Below are positions 1 to 5,082 of a DNA stretch of 5,082 nucleotides, piece by piece. Source of the stretch: Fidelibacterota bacterium (GTDB lineage: Bacteria > Fidelibacterota > UBA2242); assembly GCA_003527965.1 (NCBI GenBank), contig DPVY01000146.1, positions 4,397 to 9,478 on the forward strand, given 5' to 3'. The notes below the pieces were generated by a model, which was not told the origin of the DNA, did no database searches, and saw nothing but the letters and a program-made list of their open reading frames with translations. Made by a program: the position numbers and the translations under genes. Positions within the stretch are counted from its first letter, which is position 1, and every line of letters starts with the position of its first letter.

Positions 1-1
1 C

Positions 2-1843
2 AAAGATTATGAAGATCGTAATGGAGAAACGTATCCGTACAAAGTTATTGCCGGAGGACCGCGTGTATGTGATGAAAAATATCAGCTCATCCCGGTTGAG
101 TTTAAAATGATTGGACGTTTTTATTCTCCTAAAGTCTATGTAGATGGTTTGCCCGCTACAGATAACGAATTGAATGATATGGTGGACTCAATTGATCAAA
201 ATTTGAAACCTGATCGAATGATTGTGAATAAATTGAACTCATATCTCGGAATTACGGTAACCCGTAAAATAATGGTATTTGCCCAACAGAATCATGATAA
301 TTACTTTATCTATGACTATGTGTTTAAAAATACAGGGATTGTTGACATTAATGGGAATACCGATCCGAAAACGCTAACAGGCGTTATCTTTCATTTCCAA
401 TATCGTTATGGATCAGGACTTGATGCTTTTCGAAGTGGATGGGCGCCTTCAAACGATATCAACTGGGGACGAAACTGTGTGAATCAGGTGGTCGGAATAG
501 GTCCTAATATTAGCAATTTTGATTTTCGGGCACAGTATTCGTGGTATGGACCTCATTCAAAAAGCCCTGTTGATGATTGGGGTTGTCCAAATCCAAATAA
601 CGGCTCTCTGGCTGCCGTACATTATGTGGGCACCGCTATTCTTCACGCAGATAAATCACCCCATGATCCAACGGATGATGTCACTCAACCAAGTACAACA
701 ATGTATATAGAATCGGATTGTGCGGCTACTAAGGGCAGTGATCAGTTTAATCAGCCATATATGTCTGCCAGGTATTCAATTATGGCAGCAGGTCATCCCG
801 AAAAGACGCACGCCGATGAGGTTGGTGACGGATTTGCGGACCTTTGGGGAGATGATCCCGGCGGCTATAGTCAAGGGCAGGGATTTGGTCCTTATACTCT
901 CGAACCGGGAGATAGTATCCATATTGTTATAGCGGAAGGCGTTAGCGGAATCAATCGACAGAAAAGTATGGAAGTGGGCAACAACTGGTATCAACATCAT
1001 GCTAAGATCGGAGCGCCTGTTTTATATCTGCCTGATGGTCAAACAACTGATAATGAAGATGAATATAAGAAACTATGGGTAAAGACCGGTGAAGATTCCC
1101 TATTCCAAACCTTCAGGCGATCCATTGCCAATTTTAAAAATGATTATGACATTCCTCAATCTCCCCCTCCGCCAAATACATTTGAAGTAAATTCCGGAGG
1201 AGATCGTATTACCCTGTCCTGGAGTAATAATGCCGAAACATGGGAATATTTTGACGGTTACGAGATATACCGCGCAGTCGGTAAACCGGATACACTATAT
1301 GAAAAGATATTCTCGTGTAATAAATCAGATGTTGTTAATATTTATGAAGATAATACCGCGCGCCGGGGATTCGATTATTATTACTATATTCAGAGCAAAG
1401 ATGATGGCTTCCAAAATGATATCAATCCCGGTACTCCTCTTGTTAGCAGTAAGTTTTACACAATGACGAATCAACCAGCCTACCTCCGCAGATCGGGTGG
1501 GGAATCGTTATCTGAAATTCGTGTGGTTCCTAATCCTTATAATATTAGAGCCAGCTCGCTTCAATTTGGTGTCGATGCACCTGACCGGCTTGCATTTTTT
1601 GGACTGCCGCCAGAGTGTACAATTAAGATTTTTACCGAACGTGGTGATTTGGTTGACACAATTGAACATACTGATGGTACAGGTGATGAGCTGTGGCACT
1701 CAATGACTTCATCAGGTCAGATTATCGTTAGCGGTGTATATATTGCGTATTTTGAAGTCCCAAGAGATTATCGCGATTCAAGCGGGAATCTATTATTTAG
1801 AAAAGGCGATAACATCATACGTAAATTTGTAATTATCAGATAG
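2..1843 (+). CDS. Secreted fibronectin type III protein with T9SS-like C-terminal domain (5' partial)
   Basis: The reading frame is open from base 2 with no stop, so the ATG at 107 is probably internal and the true start lies upstream; 613 residues are visible (numbered from base 2). Residues 1-385 form a body I cannot assign to a named domain. It is rich in Trp, Tyr, Gly and Asp and includes the segment GPYTLEPGDSIHIVIAEGV from residue 296, a phrase I associate with large secreted proteins of FCB-type bacteria. A proline stretch (SPPPPN) leads into a fibronectin type III-like domain at about 388-475, with the ITLSW and YEIYRA strands and a YYYYIQ strand. The C-terminal ~110 residues have VVPNPYN at 508-514, a TIKIFTERGDLV strand, ELW at 563-565, VSGVY at 576-580 and a final KFVIIR: the pattern of T9SS type A sorting domains and the related FlgD-like Ig fold. 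Such domains direct export across the outer membrane and are cleaved or anchored at the surface. No catalytic motif is visible. It is followed 21 bases later by a lipoprotein gene. The CTD-like call is good; the biological role is unknown. Confidence 0.9.
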   Translation, partial: KDYEDRNGETYPYKVIAGGPRVCDEKYQLIPVEFKMIGRFYSPKVYVDGLPATDNELNDMVDSIDQNLKPDRMIVNKLNSYLGITVTRKIMVFAQQNHDNYFIYDYVFKNTGIVDINGNTDPKTLTGVIFHFQYRYGSGLDAFRSGWAPSNDINWGRNCVNQVVGIGPNISNFDFRAQYSWYGPHSKSPVDDWGCPNPNNGSLAAVHYVGTAILHADKSPHDPTDDVTQPSTTMYIESDCAATKGSDQFNQPYMSARYSIMAAGHPEKTHADEVGDGFADLWGDDPGGYSQGQGFGPYTLEPGDSIHIVIAEGVSGINRQKSMEVGNNWYQHHAKIGAPVLYLPDGQTTDNEDEYKKLWVKTGEDSLFQTFRRSIANFKNDYDIPQSPPPPNTFEVNSGGDRITLSWSNNAETWEYFDGYEIYRAVGKPDTLYEKIFSCNKSDVVNIYEDNTARRGFDYYYYIQSKDDGFQNDINPGTPLVSSKFYTMTNQPAYLRRSGGESLSEIRVVPNPYNIRASSLQFGVDAPDRLAFFGLPPECTIKIFTERGDLVDTIEHTDGTGDELWHSMTSSGQIIVSGVYIAYFEVPRDYRDSSGNLLFRKGDNIIRKFVIIR

Positions 1844-1864
1844 TTGTAAAGTAGGAGAAAAATA

Positions 1865-2569
1865 ATGAGTCGCAATAAAAGAAGCATTCTTATTGTTGGA
1901 TTTAGCCTGTTTTTTGTTGTGTTTACGGGTTGTGAAAAACAACTACCGCATCAATATCAAGATGAGGATTTTGTCATTTCTGATATTGATGAAAAAGCCT
2001 GCTATTATTTATCTTGTGATCTTACCGTAATAGATACGGTAGTCACGGAAGGCGCTGATACTGTGTACGTAGAGCGTCCTGTTTATGTACCGATAACTCC
2101 AGTGACTGATTTAGTAGTTGACAGTGTATGGATTAATGCAAGTGATTCTTTGATTAACGCTATGTTTGACGACACTTTGATTGTGGATACAACGCTATTA
2201 ATTAGCAATTCGGAAGAAGCGGATACAAGCTATGCGTTTTATAATCATATTGCTCCTAACAATGAAGATTACAGCACCGTATATTTTTTCATAAGTTGGG
2301 ATTTTACCGAACAAAACATGAATTCTTATATCGACATTGATATCTTTCAGAGAGACGCAAAACTTGTTAATGCCGAAACTACAGCCATTGCCCCGGAGAC
2401 AATTGCCGGATGTACAGAGCTTGTTGAATTAATGACAGGAGATGAAATTGTCCCAAAGATTAAAACTCGGTATGTCTATAAACTTGCAGAAGGACATTAT
2501 TTGGTGCGGTTTATTATTTCTGATCCGTCAGTAATAGGTAATTTTCGAATGGCTATATTAAGTGAATAA
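1865..2569 (+). CDS. Lipoprotein of unknown family
   Basis: A 234-residue protein starting at ATG 1865, with an AGGAG ribosome binding site at 1853-1857 and a 7-base spacer. The N-terminus is a lipoprotein signal: basic MSRNKR, a hydrophobic run to residue 20, then the lipobox FTGC with the lipidated cysteine at residue 23. The next residue is Glu. The mature part is acidic and begins with a polar stretch. A CYYLSC pair (Cys46, Cys51) follows, then a Thr/Val/Asp-rich segment in which DTV and DTL/DTT recur (about residues 56-112), probably extended or beta in character. The last ~100 residues look like a compact beta-rich domain (YSTVYFFISWDF, then YVYKLAEGHYLVRF near the end). I do not recognise the family and see no catalytic motif. 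Its place between a cargo-like protein and a PorV-like barrel suggests an envelope accessory or surface-binding subunit, but that is inference from context only. Confidence 0.88.
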   Translation: MSRNKRSILIVGFSLFFVVFTGCEKQLPHQYQDEDFVISDIDEKACYYLSCDLTVIDTVVTEGADTVYVERPVYVPITPVTDLVVDSVWINASDSLINAMFDDTLIVDTTLLISNSEEADTSYAFYNHIAPNNEDYSTVYFFISWDFTEQNMNSYIDIDIFQRDAKLVNAETTAIAPETIAGCTELVELMTGDEIVPKIKTRYVYKLAEGHYLVRFIISDPSVIGNFRMAILSE

Positions 2570-2574
2570 TATGA

Positions 2575-2606
2575 TTTTTTATTTGACACCATTGTTTAAT
2601 AAAGAG
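2575..2606 (+). promoter_or_regulatory. AT-rich stem-loop in the lipoprotein / PorV-like gap
   Basis: Core arms TTATTTGACA (2579-2588) and TGTTTAATAA (2593-2602) pair around the 4-base loop CCAT with one T-T mismatch and one G-T wobble. Flanking T2575-T2578 can pair with A2603-G2606, partly through G-T wobbles, to lengthen the stem. It ends one base before the Shine-Dalgarno sequence of the PorV-like gene (AAGGAG, 2608-2613). It lies in the longest intergenic gap of the unit. It lacks a GC-rich stem and a downstream T-run, so it does not look like an intrinsic terminator. A role in mRNA processing, stability or translation is possible. The low GC makes chance pairing a real alternative. Confidence 0.3.
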
Positions 2607-2619
2607 TAAGGAGAATAGG

Positions 2620-3624
2620 ATGAGAAAATATATGTTGTGTACAATAGCAGTAGCTTTCACTATAGTAGCTACTAGCTCTCATGTTCTTGCGCAACGGAAA
2701 AAGATTGCCCAAACCGGATTTCAATTCTTAAGTGTAGGAACAGTTGGGCGTGCCGCCGCTATGGGAGAAGCTCTCACAACTATTGAAGGGAGTTCCAGTG
2801 CACTTTTTTATAATCCGGCCGGGATGGCAAGATTATCATCTTTTATTGATGTATCTATCAACTATAATAGTTGGATTGCTGATATTACATACAATTCATT
2901 TAGCATTGCTCTCTCCCCCCGGCATGGTGATTACGGTGTGTTTGGTATTAGTGCGATGTGGGTTGACTATGGTGAATTCCTTGGGACTATGCGTTGGAGT
3001 AATGGTAAAGGATTCGTTGATACAGAAGTATTTACGCCTAAGGCGATAGCTGTTGGGATTGGTTATGCAAAATATTTAACGGACAAATTTGCAGTGGGGG
3101 GACAAATAAAACAAGTGGCCCAATATTTGGGAGAGAGTGTTGTCCCTGACAAAAGTTCTAATACCGGATTAGCGGTTAACAAAAATGTAGCATCAGTTTT
3201 AGCATTTGATTTTGGCACTATTTTTCGAACAGGATATAAGAGTTTAGCATTTGGAATGAATGTTCGTAATTTTTCTGAAGAATTAAAATTCGAACAGGAA
3301 AGTTTTCAGCTTCCACTTACTTTCAAAGTAGGTATCTCAATGGATATACTTGATTTCTTAAAAAATACTTCTGATATGCATTCTTTACTTATTGCAATTG
3401 ATGCGGTTCATCCGCGGTCATATCCGGAATACATTAACTGTGGGGGTGAATATTTATTTATGGACATGTTAGCCCTACGAGCAGGATATATGTCCAACAG
3501 GGATGAGTATGGCTTGACCTATGGTTTTGGCATACGAAAATTCGGTTTAGCATTTGATTATGCCTATACCCCCTTTGGCGTTTTCGATGGAGTTCAATGT
3601 TTTACTATTCGCATATCAATATAA
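2620..3624 (+). CDS. PorV/PorQ family outer-membrane beta-barrel protein
   Basis: A 334-residue protein. The ATG at 2620 is preceded by AAGGAG at 2608-2613 with a 6-base spacer. The Sec signal peptide is residues 1-24, with likely cleavage after VLA (Ala24) before Gln25, so it is not a lipoprotein. The mature N-terminus carries the PorV/PorQ hallmark: TGFQFL at 32-37, GRAAAMGEA at 43-51, then SSSALFYNPAGMA at 58-70. Further family-like segments are AFDFGTIFRTG from about 195, RNFS from 216 and FQLPLTFKVG from 229. The protein ends with a beta strand (CFTIRISI) as expected for a barrel. In T9SS bacteria PorV binds the C-terminal domain of exported cargo at the translocon and delivers it to the attachment machinery; PorQ-type relatives are less well understood. 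FCB-type genomes often hold many paralogues, so this is more likely a locus-specific paralogue than the core PorV, and I give no symbol. A cargo-like protein with a matching C-terminal domain is encoded two genes upstream. Family membership is confident; the specific partner is inferred. Confidence 0.9.
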   Translation: MRKYMLCTIAVAFTIVATSSHVLAQRKKIAQTGFQFLSVGTVGRAAAMGEALTTIEGSSSALFYNPAGMARLSSFIDVSINYNSWIADITYNSFSIALSPRHGDYGVFGISAMWVDYGEFLGTMRWSNGKGFVDTEVFTPKAIAVGIGYAKYLTDKFAVGGQIKQVAQYLGESVVPDKSSNTGLAVNKNVASVLAFDFGTIFRTGYKSLAFGMNVRNFSEELKFEQESFQLPLTFKVGISMDILDFLKNTSDMHSLLIAIDAVHPRSYPEYINCGGEYLFMDMLALRAGYMSNRDEYGLTYGFGIRKFGLAFDYAYTPFGVFDGVQCFTIRISI

Positions 3625-3651
3625 TACAAATTAAGATTTAGGAGAGAAAAC

Positions 3652-4917
3652 ATGAAATGGAATGAAATAAAAAATAAAATAATCCTGCCGGCATCTCTTC
3701 TCTTTATTATATCAGGATGTGAAAATAAAATAACCTACGAACCTGTATGGGATCCTGACAAAGAGGGAGCACCGACTCCGGTCATTTACAGTATACAGCC
3801 CGATAGCGCTTACGGAGGAATAATTGAGATTAGTATATCTGGTGAAAACTTTGTGCCGGAAATCGATCAGAACTTCATCTATTTTGGTAGAAATTCAGCC
3901 ATAGTTAAAACTGCCTCAGCTAACCAGATAACGGTTATTCGACCAATTAATTTAAGTGATACCGTAACAATTCATCTTTCGGTTAGGGATGCATATCAAT
4001 CGGCAAAGTTTGGTCCGTACAAGCTTGAAGAAGGGGTTGTTGATGTTGGAAAGGAATTAGGCAGAGTATATTCAATTGCCATAGATTCAGATGAGAATCT
4101 TTATGTCCATCGGAAGAGTGACAAAAAAATATATAAAATAACGCCAGATGGAGTGCAAAGCGAATACGGTACATTCAGTGAGGCTAAAACATCCTCAGCG
4201 ATGAGAATGGGGCCGGGTGGTTATTTATATTTGCAAAGAAGTACAGATACTGGCAGCGGATTCAAAAGACTCTATAAAATAGCCCCTGAAGGAGGTGAAG
4301 CAGAGCGGTTTGTGAAGCTTAGTAGAGAGGTAAAATCTTTTGATTTTGATCAAAATGGTAATATTTATTCAGGAGGTATAAATAGCGGGATGTTTGTAAT
4401 TCATTCTGATAAGACGTTTGAAAAAGTGGGAAACTATCTTGACTTTGACATTAGAGCTGTAAGAGTCTTTGAGGGATATGTATATGTTGCTGGAGTGTAT
4501 AGTGGCACAGACACATTACTATCTCCTGATAATACAGTGGTTATTGCTGTACCGGCTGAGAGAGGTATATGGAAAAGTCAAATACTAAATGATGGTAGTT
4601 TGGGCGCTACTGAACCTGTCTTTGATTGGGCAAATTCCGGAAGCTTCTCAGCATCAGAAATAAACGATATTACTTTCTTAGAAGATGGTGATATATATGT
4701 TGCTACAAACAACTCGGATCCTATTTTAATTATTCATTCTGATGGTACCACAGAGACATTATACGAGGGACTACTGGGTGGTCCTGCCACTAATTTGGTG
4801 TGGGGTAATGGTAATTATATTTATATAAACAGGTATGGTGAGAACGATGATGTTTCCGGAGTTGACCGAGTTATTATGGGTAAAAATGGAGCGCCTTATT
4901 ACGGTCGCCGGGATTGA
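3652..4917 (+). CDS. Lipoprotein with IPT/TIG domain and six-bladed beta-propeller
   Basis: A 421-residue protein. The ATG at 3652 has AGGAG at 3640-3644 with a 7-base spacer. The signal peptide ends in the lipobox ISGC with the lipidated cysteine at residue 23, followed by Glu. Residues ~42-125 are an IPT/TIG (Ig-like, plexin/transcription factor) domain: the opening PVIYSIQPDSAYGG, then IEISISGENF and a closing YKL strand. Residues ~138-421 are a beta-propeller of NHL/SMP-30 style. Repeats begin near residues 138, 180, 227, 267, 336 and 378, each with an aromatic strand such as ENLYVHR, GYLYLQR, GNIYSGG, GYVYVAG, GDIYVAT or NYIYINR; several continue into a K/H-x-x-G/K turn such as ITPDG, IAPEG or IHSDG. 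Repeat 4 is longer than the rest by a ~25-residue insertion. IPT/TIG plus propeller lipoproteins are familiar in Bacteroidota near outer-membrane uptake loci, where they are usually taken as surface binding proteins. No enzyme active site is evident. Cell-surface ligand binding is the likely role; the ligand is unknown. Confidence 0.9.
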   Translation: MKWNEIKNKIILPASLLFIISGCENKITYEPVWDPDKEGAPTPVIYSIQPDSAYGGIIEISISGENFVPEIDQNFIYFGRNSAIVKTASANQITVIRPINLSDTVTIHLSVRDAYQSAKFGPYKLEEGVVDVGKELGRVYSIAIDSDENLYVHRKSDKKIYKITPDGVQSEYGTFSEAKTSSAMRMGPGGYLYLQRSTDTGSGFKRLYKIAPEGGEAERFVKLSREVKSFDFDQNGNIYSGGINSGMFVIHSDKTFEKVGNYLDFDIRAVRVFEGYVYVAGVYSGTDTLLSPDNTVVIAVPAERGIWKSQILNDGSLGATEPVFDWANSGSFSASEINDITFLEDGDIYVATNNSDPILIIHSDGTTETLYEGLLGGPATNLVWGNGNYIYINRYGENDDVSGVDRVIMGKNGAPYYGRRD

Positions 4918-5003
4918 CACAAAATGGATAAACATGGAAAGGGGGGTGGAAAATATTTGTATATGAGACTAGTTAATGTCTATTTCCTAATATTATTTAA
5001 AAG

Positions 5004-5012
5004 AAAGGAGGG
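5004..5012 (+). promoter_or_regulatory. Strong Shine-Dalgarno-like sequence without a clear start codon
   Basis: AAAGGAGGG is the best match in the window to the anti-Shine-Dalgarno sequence, stronger than the sites in front of the three complete genes. No ATG lies at a normal distance downstream. A GTG at 5012-5014 overlaps its last base and a TTG at 5028 is 15 bases away, so both spacings are poor. It may serve a gene with an unusual start, or be a chance purine run. Confidence 0.3.
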
Positions 5013-5082
5013 TGTACAAAAAAAGAGTTGCATTTAATTGGAGGGAAAGTAATTATTGGCTTCTCTCTAAAATTATTAATCA
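5012..5082 (+). CDS. Possible start of a further gene (3' partial, start uncertain)
   Basis: From GTG 5012 the frame runs open to the window end and would read VYKKRVAFNWRESNYWLLSK and on, a protein-like composition with Trp, Arg and mixed polar residues. The frame is closed upstream by a TAA at 4988-4990 and has no ATG. The GTG lies against the Shine-Dalgarno-like sequence, which is too close for normal initiation. The TTG-started frame at 5028 also stays open to the end, so the frame choice is not settled. Fewer than 25 codons are visible and I recognise no family; an open frame this short is easily due to chance. Confidence 0.15.
   Translation, partial: MYKKRVAFNWRESNYWLLSKIIN

Larger units (their letters stand above)
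4918..5082 (+). other. Intergenic tail after the lipoprotein; no complete gene supported
   Basis: These 165 bases are very AT-rich apart from a G6 run at 4941-4946 and two GGAGGG sequences (5007-5012 and 5040-5045). I see no tRNA-like fold and no GC-rich hairpin followed by T-run, so there is no evidence that transcription ends here. The purine-rich Shine-Dalgarno-like sequences suggest that the unit continues into another gene to the right. Confidence 0.5.

Noticed and set aside
776..1000. Minus-strand open frame of 74 codons
   Set aside because: It lies wholly within the well-supported secreted-protein gene and its translation shows no domain; it is a shadow frame. The same applies to minus-strand frames at 1508-1699 and 3983-4174.
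2583..2588. TTGACA as a -35 promoter element in the lipoprotein / PorV-like gap
   Set aside because: No -10 match lies 16-18 bases downstream; the AT-rich TTTAAT at 2595-2600 is only 6 bases away. The hexamer is also part of the stem-loop arm.
2744..3049. Plus-strand open frame of 101 codons inside the PorV-like gene
   Set aside because: It overlaps the conserved PorV/PorQ N-terminal motif in another frame and its translation is leucine-rich low-information sequence; there is no plausible separate product.
4914..4919. TTGACA at the end of the propeller lipoprotein gene as a -35 element
   Set aside because: There is no TATAAT-like hexamer at the proper distance, and the AATATTTG at 4952-4959 is wrongly spaced for a Bacteroidota-type -33/-7 promoter.
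4948..4988. Imperfect hairpin (GGAAAATA with TATTTCC, inner AGAC with GTCT) as a terminator
   Set aside because: The two paired parts are separated by a large one-sided internal loop, the stem is AT-rich, and no T-run follows.
4924..5037. 37-codon open frame starting ATG 4924
   Set aside because: It has no Shine-Dalgarno sequence before its start, its content is driven by the G6 and A-runs, and it overlaps the Shine-Dalgarno-like sequence at 5004-5012. Chance is more likely.
1..5082. Defence system, CRISPR array, insertion sequence or phage genes
   Set aside because: No spaced direct repeats, terminal inverted repeats, transposase, integrase or nuclease motifs were seen; all confident genes encode exported or envelope proteins.

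Overview
The window is AT-rich bacterial DNA holding four tandem genes on the + strand. The first is cut by the left edge. The four encode exported or envelope proteins and look like one transcription unit: gaps of 21, 50 and 27 bases, each carrying a clear AGGAG-type ribosome binding site, with no convincing promoter or terminator between them. No RNA gene, mobile element, CRISPR array or convincing minus-strand gene was seen.

Layout: (1) 2-1843, the C-terminal 613 residues of a large secreted protein with a conserved but unnamed body, a fibronectin type III-like domain and a C-terminal domain resembling the type IX secretion system (T9SS) sorting domain / FlgD-like Ig fold. (2) 1865-2569, a small lipoprotein of unknown family. 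(3) 2620-3624, an outer-membrane beta-barrel protein of the PorV/PorQ family. (4) 3652-4917, a lipoprotein with an IPT/TIG Ig-like domain followed by a beta-propeller that I read as six-bladed. (5) 4918-5082, a short tail with no complete gene; a strong Shine-Dalgarno-like sequence and an open frame reaching the window end hint at a further gene.

Organism: a PorV/PorQ protein next to a cargo-like protein with a PNP...SGVY...KF C-terminus, plus lipoproteins with an acidic residue after the lipidated cysteine, points to the Fibrobacterota-Chlorobiota-Bacteroidota (FCB) assemblage. The wording of the cargo C-terminus and of the PorV-like protein recalls Neomarinimicrobiota, KSB1, Calditrichota or Ignavibacteria-type genomes. 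This placement is from memory of family style, not from a search.

How the genes may work together (inference): in T9SS bacteria PorV is the outer-membrane partner that collects CTD-bearing cargo from the translocon. A CTD-like protein, a PorV-family barrel and two lipoproteins in one unit suggest a dedicated surface-display module, possibly for binding or handling an extracellular polymer. No catalytic domain is visible, so the substrate is unknown. I see no clear sign of a defence system or of a wholly new enzymatic system here.
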